A DNA stretch of 64,000 nt from Bartonella sp. JB63. GTDB lineage: Bacteria; Pseudomonadota; Alphaproteobacteria; Rhizobiales; Rhizobiaceae. The notes below the pieces were generated by a model. The model had not been told where the DNA came from, ran no database searches, and saw only the letters and a program-made list of their open reading frames with translations. The stretch covers positions 868,001 through 932,000 of the forward strand of contig NZ_CP019788.1 of NCBI RefSeq assembly GCF_002022665.1, given 5' to 3'. Position numbers and translations under genes: made by a program. Below, piece by piece: positions 9,940 to 18,925 of the stretch. Numbering within the stretch: the stretch's first letter is position 1; every line of letters starts with the position of its first letter.

Positions 9940-11232
9940 TCAGCGAATATATTTAATCGTTTTTAAACCCAAATAATTTGCAGTCAATTTACCAATAGAA
10001 TACTGAACATTATAGCTTGCAATCACAACATCACATTCTGCAGCTATTAAAGCAATTTGAGCGTTAATTAATTGAGTTTGAGAGTTTAAAACATCCAATG
10101 TAGTTGCCTGCCCCACACGATTTTCTTGAATACGACCCTTAAAAGCAATGTCAGCAGCACGAACGCTCTCGCGATAAGCTGAAACAGATGCACGTGCACC
10201 TTCTAGCTGAAACCAAGCAGAAGTAAGCGCCTGTTTCACATTACTTTGGGCCAGATCAAATTGAAAATGAGCTTGCTTATATTGTTCCTTTGCCTGACGA
10301 ATCTGTGCAGACATACGTCCCCCTTCAAAAATTGGAAAACTCACTGAAAGCCCTACTGATTGAGAAACTCCATCCTCCCCAAGCCCTCTATAAATCCGAT
10401 TATAAGATGTTGTTGCAGACAAATCAACTTTAGGAAGCAACGCTCCTTCTTTAGCTTTGACATTATAAAAACTAGAATCAATCAAATATCTTGCGTAAAG
10501 AATCGCTGGATGCGTAACAATACTAATTTGATAACCAACATCAAGATTCACTGGTAATTCTTTTGCCACCAGTGGAGGCTCTAATTTTTCAGGATCAAAA
10601 CCAATTACTTGCCTATAAATTGCTTCCGCTGATTTTACATTAGCATGAGCAATACTGAGCTCAGAAACGGCAACAGAACGAGCTGCTTGTGCTTGAGCAA
10701 AATCAACACGCCCTCCTTCTCCTACCTCAAGTTTTGCCTTATCTGAACGCACTTGTTCTTCAAGGGCAATCAAATTTTTTCGACGAAGATCAGCAATACG
10801 ACGTGCTTTGTATACATTAGTATATGCTACTACAACATCGAGAAACATACTTTGTTCAGCATTACGAAAATATTCACGCTGCGCTTGCATTTTTAATTCA
10901 GCTGAAAAGAATGTATTTTGTGTGATAAAACCATCAAATAATCTTTGATTTAACCTTATTCCTATAAATCCAGAGTTACTATAAGAAGTTGTAACAGCTT
11001 TGTTTCGACTATAGCTTCCAATCCCTTCAATTTGTGGTAAAAAGCCTGAACCCGCAATAATTACATCATCATTTGATATGCGCACAGCCGCGCGCTCAGT
11101 ATTCAACTTAGCATTATACAGATAAGCTTTAGCAAAAGCATCCATCAATGTATCAGCATAAGCTAATTTAGAGACAGAAATGCAAAAAGTCAGAAATAAA
11201 CATATTTGAAGTTTCTTGTTTATTTTAAACAC
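9940..11232 (-). CDS. tolC: TolC-family outer-membrane channel
   Basis: Type I secretion/efflux outer-membrane channel protein. The 430-residue chain has a signal peptide of about 26 residues, cleaved after KLAYA. It then shows the duplicated helical/beta pattern of TolC with periodic alanine-rich coiled-coil helices (QARREYFRNAEQ-like and RSVAVSELSIAHANVKSAEA). The closing segment ATTLDVLNSQTQLINAQIAL is the usual C-terminal signature. Partner pumps are not in this window. Confidence 0.92.
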   Translation of the reverse strand: MFKINKKLQICLFLTFCISVSKLAYADTLMDAFAKAYLYNAKLNTERAAVRISNDDVIIAGSGFLPQIEGIGSYSRNKAVTTSYSNSGFIGIRLNQRLFDGFITQNTFFSAELKMQAQREYFRNAEQSMFLDVVVAYTNVYKARRIADLRRKNLIALEEQVRSDKAKLEVGEGGRVDFAQAQAARSVAVSELSIAHANVKSAEAIYRQVIGFDPEKLEPPLVAKELPVNLDVGYQISIVTHPAILYARYLIDSSFYNVKAKEGALLPKVDLSATTSYNRIYRGLGEDGVSQSVGLSVSFPIFEGGRMSAQIRQAKEQYKQAHFQFDLAQSNVKQALTSAWFQLEGARASVSAYRESVRAADIAFKGRIQENRVGQATTLDVLNSQTQLINAQIALIAAECDVVIASYNVQYSIGKLTANYLGLKTIKYIR

Positions 11233-11338
11233 AATATAAATCCTAAACTAATTATACTACTCTTTTCATATCATCTATTTACAAAAAATCAGCATTAAAA
11301 AACAAAACTAGGCACTTTTAAAAATCCAGGTAAGGGTT

Positions 11339-11971
11339 TCACAGAAAGATTAAAACCATGACAGGCTGAAATAGTGTTTTCTTTTTTATATAGATTCGCG
11401 CAACACCAGCATTACCATATCCTTCTACTACAACAAGACGCCCGCCTTCTTCCATTTGATCAAAAATACCATCAGGAATGAAATCAACAGCACCTTCAAT
11501 AAAGATTACATCATAAAGTCCTTTAACAGTATATCCCTTCTCTAAGGCCCCATGAACAACCATCACATTATCACACTGATTACGTTCCAAAATCTCGGCA
11601 GCCTGTTCTGCAAGTACCTCATTGCTTTCTAAGGCAATAACTGATTTCACAAGTTTTGAAAACAATGCAGCACAATAACCAATATTTGCACCAATATCCA
11701 AAACAACATCTGATGACTTTACAGCTGCCAATTGCAACAATTTTGCTAAAGATGCAGGTCTCATTAAATGACGTGCAGATAAATCATCCTGAGCTGGAAA
11801 CACAACAATATCAGAGTCACAATAACTTAAATCTCTAATATTTTCTGGAACAAAATCTTCACGCGGCACTGTTAAAAATGCTTTTAGAACTAACAAATCA
11901 GTTACATCTACTGTACGAATTTGATTGTCAACCATTTTGTGGCGAAGTTCTACAAAATCTACGATCATCAC
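11339..11971 (-). CDS. pcm: Protein-L-isoaspartate O-methyltransferase family protein
   Basis: SAM-dependent methyltransferase of the PCMT family, 210 aa, predicted to act on isoaspartyl residues in damaged proteins. Motif I is VLDIGANIGYCAA at residues 90-102. The N-terminal segment VDNQIRTVDVTDLLVLKAFL matches the form found upstream of tolC in Rhizobiales. Two adjacent ATG codons occur at the start; either is possible. The exact substrate is uncertain because this subgroup differs from E. coli Pcm. Confidence 0.85.
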   Translation of the reverse strand: MMIVDFVELRHKMVDNQIRTVDVTDLLVLKAFLTVPREDFVPENIRDLSYCDSDIVVFPAQDDLSARHLMRPASLAKLLQLAAVKSSDVVLDIGANIGYCAALFSKLVKSVIALESNEVLAEQAAEILERNQCDNVMVVHGALEKGYTVKGLYDVIFIEGAVDFIPDGIFDQMEEGGRLVVVEGYGNAGVARIYIKKKTLFQPVMVLIFL

Positions 11972-12188
11972 TAGTCTTCTCTCCTATACTCAATAAAAGC
12001 CCCAAAAAAGCAACAACAATTAAGATACAAACGTCTTCTACTACTATTAACTACTATCGGTGTGACAAAAAAGCATGATACAGTCAATAATTTAAGATCC
12101 CAACTGAGCCAATTTTAATATACACGACGTTCTACTAGATACAAAAACAGCTCATTTCAGATTTTGAGAATTATCAATCAAAATTAAC

Positions 12189-12262
12189 TGGAGGCCTCGC
12201 CCGGAATCGAACCGGGATACAAGGATTTGCAGTCCTCTGCGTAACCATTCTGCCACGAGGCC
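12189..12262 (-). tRNA. tRNA-Cys (GCA)
   Basis: On the minus strand the acceptor GGCCTCG pairs with CGAGGCC, followed by discriminator T and an encoded CCA. The anticodon loop reads ACTGCAAAT with anticodon GCA, and the T arm is CCCGGTTCGATTCCGGG. The 74-base length and U73 fit tRNA-Cys. Confidence 0.96.
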
Positions 12263-12449
12263 TCATAAAAATATAAAGATTGTCAATAAGGGAAGGTAAA
12301 GCATCAGTCAAGGCAAAGGAGTTTTTTCTAACCTTTTTTCATTCATTTAACATTATAACTTTGATATTTAAAAAATTAAAGTAATTTTTCTCTTTGCAAA
12401 TCAAAATTGCTTTGCTATAGCCTTTGTAAATTAGGTGATTACATACTGT

Positions 12450-12524
12450 TCCTCGGTAGCTCAGTGGTAGAGCAACCGGCTGTTAACCGGTTGGTCGCTG
12501 GTTCGAATCCGGCCCGGGGAGCCA
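12450..12524 (+). tRNA. tRNA-Asn (GTT)
   Basis: Acceptor TCCTCGG pairs with CCGGGGA, with discriminator G and an encoded CCA ending at 12524. The anticodon arm is CCGGCTGTTAACCGG with anticodon GTT, and the T arm contains GGTTCGAATCC. Length is 75 bases including CCA. Confidence 0.96.
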
Positions 12525-13065
12525 TATTGTTTTTTTACTGAAATAACTTCTTGTTTTTATTACCTTTTTTAAAAGGGAGGGATTCATATGTAATGTAAGG
12601 GAATAGAATTTCACATTCTTCTTCTACAATGTATAGCGAATCAATATATTTTTCTTAATTAATTTCATTTTCTATTTCCAGCCATGTAATTACCCTATTT
12701 ACAATTTTTTTATTTTTTTCTGTTCAACCTTCTTTCCAAAATAAAAAAAACTCTTGCTAAAGCCATAAAAAACTGCTAAAATCCCTATCATCAATGGCAA
12801 GAATTAATCGACTTAGCACTTTATTAAAGTAAGCTGATTTCATATTTAAGAAAAAATACAACTATTATAACAGTATAGTTGTTTTATTTATTGCACTTAG
12901 ATAATAATTTATTCGATGCTATATGGCATTAAGTTTAGTAATGTTTTGCAAATTTGCGTTATTTATTTCACTAATTTTCAGAACACAATGGCTTCGTATA
13001 TTTTGTTTTTTTAAGTTCCAATGAAAAGTTTCTACTTTGTGATTGTGCAATTCTACCAGTAATAT
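12525..13065. other. AT-rich spacer between tRNA-Asn and the RhlE-type helicase gene
   Basis: About 540 bases with no open frame resembling a known protein on either strand. No RNA gene or clear hairpin was seen apart from short A/T runs. Confidence 0.4.
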
Positions 13066-14313
13066 TCAAGTTTTTTTCCTAACTTTAGATTTTTTAAAAT
13101 GGTATTTCTTATTAACTTCTTGCTCGTGAGTTGTTGGTTCAGTTGGTTTTTCCGGCAATACTGCGAACTGAGGAGGAATTTCTTTGCGTATTAATTTTAT
13201 CCGAATCAAGCGCTCTATAGCAGACAAACGTGCGCGTTCTACCTTTTCATCAAAAAGCGTAATAGCATTACCAGATGCACCATTACGTCCTGTACGACCA
13301 ATACGATGCACATAACTTTCAGCATTATCTGGCAAATCATAATTAATAACATGGCTAATTCCTGGTATATCAATACCACGTGCAGCAATATCAGTTGCAA
13401 CCAAAACTCTTACCAATCCTTCACGAAAATTTTTTAACGCACATTGCCGAACATTTTGCGATTTATTCCCATGGATTGTCGCAACAGAATATCCTGCTTT
13501 TTCCAAACTACGCGCAACAGAATCAGCCCCATGTTTAGTACGTATAAACACAATAACTAAAGCTAAAGCGGGATTTGTCAAAAGTTTACTTAAAACACTC
13601 TTTTTTTCACTTGTAGAAACACAATACAGTATTTGAGTAATTTCTACAGCAGTGGTTCCTTGAGGAACAACCTCTATTTTTACCGGTTCCTTAAGTAAAT
13701 TATCTGCAAGGACATTAATTTCTTTCGGCATTGTCGCAGAAAAAAGCGCTGTCTGACATTTTTTATGCAGAAAGTTTGCAATTTGTCGCACATCATTAAT
13801 AAAACCCATATCTAACATACGATCAGCTTCATCTAGAACAAAAAAACGTGACTGAGAAAGATCAATATATTTACTACGGATAAGATCCATTAAACGTCCA
13901 GGTGTTGCAATCAAAATATCCACACCTTTTGCCATCCGTTTAATTTGTGCCAAACGCGACATTCCACCCAAAATCAAACAATTTGAAAGATGAGTTCCCT
14001 TTGCAATAGCACTAATTGCTTCCTCAATCTGAACAGCAAGTTCACGTGTAGGAACCAAAATTAAAGCTCGTGCAGTTTTAGGATGACGTTTATCACCTAA
14101 AGTTAAAATTCGGTTCAAAATAGGTAAACTAAATGCCAATGTTTTTCCCGAACCAGTTTGTGCAATCCCTAAAATATCATGTCCTTTTAACATTACTGGG
14201 ATAGCTTGTGCTTGAATAAGTTTAGGTTTTCTAATACCAGCAGTAAATAGGTTTTTAACTAAAAGAGATGATAAACCTAGCTCTGCAAAAACATTTTTTT
14301 TACTTATACTCAA
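13066..14313 (-). CDS. rhlE: DEAD-box RNA helicase, RhlE-like
   Basis: ATP-dependent RNA helicase of 415 aa. Visible motifs are the Q-motif region near residues 30-38, AQTGSGKT (51-58), PTRELA (88-93), DEAD (161-164), SAT (192-194) and HRIGRTGR (337-344). A basic C-terminal tail (KKYHFKKSKVRKKT) probably aids RNA binding. The short linker-free core is closest to RhlE. RNA remodelling or decay roles are inferred from the family. It is a monocistronic gene transcribed leftward. Confidence 0.9.
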   Translation of the reverse strand: MSISKKNVFAELGLSSLLVKNLFTAGIRKPKLIQAQAIPVMLKGHDILGIAQTGSGKTLAFSLPILNRILTLGDKRHPKTARALILVPTRELAVQIEEAISAIAKGTHLSNCLILGGMSRLAQIKRMAKGVDILIATPGRLMDLIRSKYIDLSQSRFFVLDEADRMLDMGFINDVRQIANFLHKKCQTALFSATMPKEINVLADNLLKEPVKIEVVPQGTTAVEITQILYCVSTSEKKSVLSKLLTNPALALVIVFIRTKHGADSVARSLEKAGYSVATIHGNKSQNVRQCALKNFREGLVRVLVATDIAARGIDIPGISHVINYDLPDNAESYVHRIGRTGRNGASGNAITLFDEKVERARLSAIERLIRIKLIRKEIPPQFAVLPEKPTEPTTHEQEVNKKYHFKKSKVRKKT

Positions 14314-14580
14314 AACAAAACTTCCCTAGCTCGATAATTATCAACAAAATCACAAGCTAAACCACAGCATTCAAAAACTCATACAAGAGTAGAGTCCTAA
14401 TATTTAACTTCGTGGACCAACGCTTGAAATAAAACAAACCAATATACATCCCCCTTGAGCATTTTATCAAAATAAGATATATAAAGCCTTTTTTTTGCAA
14501 AGACTTAATTAATCAATACAAACGTTTTAATAGGCAATATCATTGGATTAAAATAAAAAGCAAGTACCTTGCAAAATTAT

Positions 14581-15111
14581 TTATTTTTCTATTACTATTT
14601 CCTTCGGCATATTCATTCCATTAAAATCAGGATAAATTTCCAAAAAAATTGTATTTTGTACAGTCTTCTGTCCTCCATAAACCAAAGACCATTTAGCATT
14701 ATCAAAAATCGCTAAGGTTTTATATTTTATGATACGATTCTTTGTCTCAAGCATAGTTGGAATCAAAGCATAAAAAGTATCGTTATTAATCTGCTTATAG
14801 TCTATTTCTGTTTCATCTAAACGATAAGCATCAGTAGGTAGACCTTCAAACTGAGTACGGAGTTGCTCAAGGAAATTATTTCGTAAACTATCCTCTGTTG
14901 TGTTTAACCGGCTTGCTATTTCTTTATAAAGCCGATCAGGCATGTGAGCAGTAATAATAGAAAAATTTCTATTCTTCATAGCATTATTAATATCAACAAC
15001 TAAACTTGAAAGCGCAGTTTTTTGCATTATTGTTGGCTCAGCTACTACAGTATATGTTCCAATACCTAGTAATAAAAACAAACTCAGCATAAAACAAAAA
15101 ATGGACTTCAC
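14581..15111 (-). CDS. Exported protein of unknown function
   Basis: 176-residue protein with an N-terminal signal sequence (MKSIFCFMLSLFLLLGIGTY, cleavage probably after VVA near residue 24) and a soluble periplasmic part. I do not recognise a family. The compact alpha/beta pattern (LVVDINNAMKNRNFSIITAH, later ALIPTMLETKNRIIKYKTLA) would suit an NTF2-like or stress-response fold, but that is only a guess. It stands alone between the rhlE-like gene and a long spacer. Confidence 0.7.
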   Translation of the reverse strand: MKSIFCFMLSLFLLLGIGTYTVVAEPTIMQKTALSSLVVDINNAMKNRNFSIITAHMPDRLYKEIASRLNTTEDSLRNNFLEQLRTQFEGLPTDAYRLDETEIDYKQINNDTFYALIPTMLETKNRIIKYKTLAIFDNAKWSLVYGGQKTVQNTIFLEIYPDFNGMNMPKEIVIEK

Positions 15112-15725
15112 TTCTTATATCCTTTTGTTCAGAAAAATTTTCAAATTACAAAACAAAATAATTCTTGCTCATCTACAATATTAAGATATGATTAATAAAA
15201 ATCTTTAAATTCTCCTTCTAAAATAGAGAAATTAATATTTTTTTCAAAAATAACCAATGAAGAAGCAAAATTTCTAGTCGATTTTTAAAGATAATAAAAA
15301 CATACAATACCATCATCAGAATGATAATTGAGCCCAAAATTACATAACCTGTCAAAACGTTTTGAAAAACTAAAATAAAATATCCATCTGAAAATATAAA
15401 ATCTGTTCTTTAATATTCAAAATTAAAATTACCACCTGAAACAATTAGAAAATTTTTTTCTCTTAAATCCTAGATGAAAAATACTTTATAGCATCAATCG
15501 ACAAAAATCAGCTATCTTAAGAACAAGATTTCCAAAATTTAGTTATATACTAAACAAATTTACCCATAACATGAATTATTTTCTCATGTGACAATATCAA
15601 ACAGATTTCCCTTAAATCATAAGGAGATAAATTCTCTGTAAAAAATTTTATTAAAAGTCGAACACCTTATCTTTTAATTATTAATCCTTGATTCAATAGA
15701 AGATATGTCTTATGGAAAACTGTTC
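15112..15725. other. AT-rich spacer before tRNA-Leu
   Basis: About 610 bases without a credible gene on either strand. It borders the tRNA-Leu gene that marks the edge of the prophage remnant. No duplicated tRNA 3' end was noticed in it. Confidence 0.4.
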
Positions 15726-15811
15726 GCGGACGTGATGAAATCGGTAAACATAGCAGACTTAAAATCTGCCGGCCTAAAGCCTTGCGGGTTCAAGTCCCGC
15801 CGTCCGCACCA
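15726..15811 (+). tRNA. tRNA-Leu (TAA)
   Basis: Acceptor GCGGACG pairs with CGTCCGC, with discriminator A and an encoded CCA ending at 15811. Anticodon TAA sits in AGACTTAAAATCT. The long variable arm (GCCGGCCTAAAGCCTTGC region) and 86-base length are typical of a class II tRNA-Leu. Prophage genes begin about 200 bases downstream, so it is a candidate integration target. Confidence 0.95.
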
Positions 15812-16020
15812 CGACATCTGAATTTCCCCTTATTTTTCAGTGATTATTAAAAATCATAAAAAATTAAATCACCTTTTGAACCACCTTTCGCAACTCGATT
15901 ATAACGCTATCAGACGGCACCACGATGCTGCTAAAATGCGAATCATTGCTACTTTTTGAGGTACCTTTTTAGCACTTTGACCTCCTCCTCATCTTTTAGG
16001 ACAATTATACTGAATCTCTT

Positions 16021-16197
16021 TCAGTTTTTTTTGGCTTCAATATAACGATCAATTTCAACAAGATCCCATTTTAAATAACGTCCTTCTTGTATAGGCTTAG
16101 GAAAAGCTCCGACTCTTACAAGTTCTCTAATGTAGGTCATTGACATTCCGAGATAAATTGAGAGATCTTGTATATTGACAAGCCGTTGCAAACGCAT
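16021..16197 (-). CDS. AlpA-like helix-turn-helix regulator (small, prophage)
   Basis: 58-residue protein with the AlpA/MerR-like excisionase fold. It starts MRLQRLVNIQDLSIYLGMSM, then RELVRVGAFPKPIQEGRYLK and ends WDLVEIDRYIEAKKN. The pattern of a recognition helix, a wing with P-x-P and then W-x-x-x-E-I-D is characteristic of phage AlpA regulators, which activate excision or act as Xis-like factors. No strong ribosome binding site is seen. The start overlaps the 3' end of the upstream 89-aa frame by 71 bases. Function is inferred from the motif only. Confidence 0.75.
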   Translation of the reverse strand: MRLQRLVNIQDLSIYLGMSMTYIRELVRVGAFPKPIQEGRYLKWDLVEIDRYIEAKKN

Positions 16198-16396
16198 CTA
16201 AGATGATATCATAGTCATATTCATCACTTGATATATCAAGATGGCTGGCTGAGTTTGGAATTGGGATATCGGATTTGAGATAAATGAGGAGTTCCTCCGT
16301 AGGCTTGATTTCCATGAGTTCACAGCCCTGCTTTTTAGCTTCTCGTAAGGCACGAGCAATAGCTGTTTGTGTTATGGTAGGAAGGCCATGCGCCAT
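16127..16396 (-). CDS. Small prophage protein of unknown function
   Basis: 89 residues starting MAHGLPTITQTAIARALREA with a clear AAGGAG ribosome binding site ahead of the ATG. Its N-terminal half resembles short proteins often placed beside phage excisionase genes (ARALREAKKQG...MEIKPTEELLIYL). Its last 24 codons are shared, in another frame, with the AlpA-like gene. The C-terminal end may therefore be non-native, or the two may be translationally coupled. I cannot assign a function. Confidence 0.6.
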   Translation of the reverse strand: MAHGLPTITQTAIARALREAKKQGCELMEIKPTEELLIYLKSDIPIPNSASHLDISSDEYDYDIILDAFATACQYTRSLNLSRNVNDLH

Positions 16397-16514
16397 GTTT
16401 TTCTCCTTACATTGAGATGCAGCTTACCCGTGGCGTGAAGCACGCATGTTTTAAAAGTTTTTAAGAAAGGGCGGGGACGCTGGGGGGGATGAAGGCGGGA
16501 GCGTCCCCATAACT

Positions 16515-17138
16515 TTAAACAGCCTGAGCTGTAATCTGTTTTATCTCTTGTTCGATTTCTTCTAAAAAAGTTTCAACCGCTTGATTGATGGCTTCAATCT
16601 GTTCATCATTGCGATGAATACGCTGAACCTTAAGACGCAAGTGAGCAGATTGCCCTGAAAACCGCGGATCATAGCTCACAAAATCACACCACTGACGTCC
16701 TGTACAAGCCATTTGAAAGTGCATTTGTGCTAAATATTCTGGTTTGATTTTCTCTGTTATCCAGAAACGAAGGTGGTTTACAGACCGGGGACATTTAATT
16801 TCAACTAATCCGTTCTCACCAACGAAACCATCAGAGCTTGCACCGACCATTTGAATTGTAGGATGTTGAATGAAACCACATTGAGTGACCTCTGTATCAT
16901 AAATGAAGGCATATTCTTTGAGGGCATCCTCTTCATATTCAATGCCCCGTTGCATAGCAGATGTTGTATAAGAATGGCTTATTTCACCGACTAAGCGTTC
17001 TGTCATGAGTTTGATTTTATATTCTTCATATTTGCTTGTGGGCAATCCTTTCGCTGTCTTATTGAGGAGGTTATAAATATTTGAAGTGGTGACCTTCCCT
17101 AAATGTGCTTGAAACCATTCTGCAGTTCTTTGCTTCAT
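16515..17138 (-). CDS. Lambda-type exonuclease (YqaJ family), prophage
   Basis: Phage 5'-3' exonuclease that generates 3' single-stranded tails for annealing by the neighbouring Bet protein. It is 207 aa from the ATG at 17138 (MKQRTAEWFQAHLGKVTTSN), which lies just after the bet stop. An upstream in-frame ATG would lie within the end of bet. The catalytic core has SSDGFVGENGLVEIKCP, the D...E-x-K arrangement of the restriction-like nuclease fold, followed by EYLAQMHFQMACTGRQWCDF. Together with Bet it forms a Red-like recombination pair. It appears intact. Confidence 0.88.
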   Translation of the reverse strand: MKQRTAEWFQAHLGKVTTSNIYNLLNKTAKGLPTSKYEEYKIKLMTERLVGEISHSYTTSAMQRGIEYEEDALKEYAFIYDTEVTQCGFIQHPTIQMVGASSDGFVGENGLVEIKCPRSVNHLRFWITEKIKPEYLAQMHFQMACTGRQWCDFVSYDPRFSGQSAHLRLKVQRIHRNDEQIEAINQAVETFLEEIEQEIKQITAQAV

Positions 17139-17139
17139 T

Positions 17140-18327
17140 TCAAACCGCCCTTTGTTCTTGATGATGAATACTGTCTTGACTGTAAGTCTCATCATAGTCA
17201 TAGACGATTTCAACAGGCTGTTGTTCTTGAGAGGAGTGCTTCTCTCTTTTTTTCTGTAGGAGACGCAAAACAGTCTGTCCTTCTTGAAGAGAAAGATCTG
17301 TTATATTTCTGACATTTGCAAAGCTCAAAACTTTTGTTTCATCTGTTTGTGTTTCATGCATGAGGCTTTGGATTTCCATGATCATTTCCTCGGAGACAGG
17401 CTGCCTTTGTGAAGGGGAGCTCTGATTAATCCGTTCCGCTTCATCTTCATCATAAATACCGGAAAATCCAAAAGTATAACGAGCACATTGGATGACCGCT
17501 TTATGACGCAACATCCGTGCAGGATATTTCTGCCATGGGTCTGTTTTTTGTTTACACTCGTTGAGATATTCAGTGACCTCAATAGGATCTTTAATTTCTT
17601 TCAAACGAATAGCACATTTGATGGCGATCAGATTTCCGTACTTATCAAGTTGATCTTGAAAAGTCATCCCGTCAAATTTAGGATTTGATTTGATGATTTT
17701 GATCCATCCATCAATAGAGACAACAGGAATAATACCGCCACCTCTTTTAGGAAGAGCGTAAATCTCTTTTGTGAGCGGATTGAGTCCATAAGTATTAGCG
17801 ACGGAAATAAAAGCAGCAAATTCTTCATCAGAGAAGTTATGGCTGATACAGGTTTTAACAATGGTTTTACGAAACTCTTGTTCTGAGAAGCCATATTTTT
17901 GCGAAATAAGGCTTAAAGGAGAATGTGTCATGTTAAAGACTCCTCTTTTAAAGTACATCAGAGAGTCTGAGACGGTGCTGCTCTCATAAGTGCCATAGAT
18001 CTCATCATCAATTTTTTGATCTTCGAGATCTTTTTTAAAAGCTTTATAGGCATCGCTGTATTCTACAAAAGGAGGAATATCGCTTTCTTCATCAAGCATC
18101 CAGCTGCTTTGATCTAAATATTCTTCAGCAATTTCTTCGGAAATATCTTCCCATCGATTTGTTGAGAGCTCGATGCGAATAATTCTTTCCACATCATCGA
18201 TGCCAGATAAAAAGTTCAATACTTCTGTTTCATCATAAAAAGGACCAGAACGTGCAGTGTTTTCATTTTCATTACTGCACATTGCTAAAAGAATTTCATT
18301 TGGATTAATAAAAATCGTCTTTTTCAT
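17140..18327 (-). CDS. bet: Phage recombination protein Bet (RecT/Red-beta family) with N-terminal extension
   Basis: Single-strand annealing protein, 395 aa. The Bet domain occupies about residues 135-330 (ISQKYGFSEQEFRKTIVKTC, VANTYGLNPLTKEIYA, VVSIDGWIKIIKSNP, RMLRHKAVIQCARYTFGFSG). It is preceded by about 130 acidic residues not usual in Bet, ending near an internal Met (MTHSPLSLISQKYG) that could be an alternative start. Placed immediately before the exonuclease gene, it would coat and anneal single strands. Operator-like palindromes lie upstream, which suggests repressor control. Confidence 0.85.
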   Translation of the reverse strand: MKKTIFINPNEILLAMCSNENENTARSGPFYDETEVLNFLSGIDDVERIIRIELSTNRWEDISEEIAEEYLDQSSWMLDEESDIPPFVEYSDAYKAFKKDLEDQKIDDEIYGTYESSTVSDSLMYFKRGVFNMTHSPLSLISQKYGFSEQEFRKTIVKTCISHNFSDEEFAAFISVANTYGLNPLTKEIYALPKRGGGIIPVVSIDGWIKIIKSNPKFDGMTFQDQLDKYGNLIAIKCAIRLKEIKDPIEVTEYLNECKQKTDPWQKYPARMLRHKAVIQCARYTFGFSGIYDEDEAERINQSSPSQRQPVSEEMIMEIQSLMHETQTDETKVLSFANVRNITDLSLQEGQTVLRLLQKKREKHSSQEQQPVEIVYDYDETYSQDSIHHQEQRAV

Positions 18328-18387
18328 AACTTACCCCCTCTAATGCCTTGCGACAGTTCTTTGTGTTTGGTTTATGGAATATTCATA

Positions 18388-18436
18388 TTTCATATTAAAT
18401 GAAAAATTTAAATTATAAATTTCATAAAAAATGAAA
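18388..18436. promoter_or_regulatory. Two operator-like palindromes upstream of bet
   Basis: Two 17-bp sites share the layout TTTCAT-N5-ATGAAA: 18388-18404 (centre ATTAA) and 18420-18436 (centre AAAAA), 32 bp apart. They lie between the leftward bet promoter region and the repressor gene. A third match sits on the other side of the repressor gene. Recognition by the 103-aa repressor is an inference. Confidence 0.6.
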
Positions 18437-18519
18437 AATCTACGTATGGAAGCTAATAGTGGATAAAGAAACACTAGAAAAACTTTGGAAATGTGGGAAT
18501 AAAAAAATGATAGCTGCTA

Positions 18520-18831
18520 TTATTTTTTGTCTAATTGGCCAGAATTCTGAAGAATCGTTAAAACAGCTTGCTGAACTTCAGGCTTTGCTTGATAAAAAAG
18601 GCGAATAAATTGACTAGATTCCTCAATTAAAAAAGGTGGTATTTCACCAATGAAATTAATAATTTTTATTAATTCATCTGCTTTTATTGAGCGGTTTGTT
18701 CCTGAATTATTTAATATGCTAGTAAGAGTAGAGGGTAATATTCCTAAATGCTCAGCTAGCATTTTTTTGCTGCCATGCCCCTTTTTAGATAATTGCTCAT
18801 TGAGCCATAATCTTAATTGTTCACGTTCCAT
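18520..18831 (-). CDS. Prophage helix-turn-helix repressor
   Basis: 103-residue protein with a lambda-repressor-like HTH near residues 15-50 (GSKKMLAEHLGILPSTLTSI). It has no peptidase domain, so it is a short CI/Cro-type regulator. It is divergent from a rightward early gene 94 bases away and flanked by three copies of a TTCAT-N5-ATGAA palindrome, the expected layout of a phage immunity switch. It probably represses bet/exo leftward and the 18926 gene rightward. It looks intact. Confidence 0.78.
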   Translation of the reverse strand: MEREQLRLWLNEQLSKKGHGSKKMLAEHLGILPSTLTSILNNSGTNRSIKADELIKIINFIGEIPPFLIEESSQFIRLFYQAKPEVQQAVLTILQNSGQLDKK

Positions 18832-18898
18832 GGAATAAAACTCTTTTAGATTGAATGAAAAATCAATGTTATAAATTCTGAAATTTACACTTGATAAA

Positions 18899-18915
18899 AT
18901 TCATAATTTATGAAA
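18899..18915. promoter_or_regulatory. Third operator-like palindrome, upstream of the Cro-like gene
   Basis: TTCATAATTTATGAA at 18900-18914 is a perfect palindrome and fits the same TTCAT-N5-ATGAA pattern as the two sites beyond the repressor gene. It ends 12 bases before the ATG at 18926, where a bound repressor would block expression. Confidence 0.6.
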
Positions 18916-18925
18916 TATTGTTATT

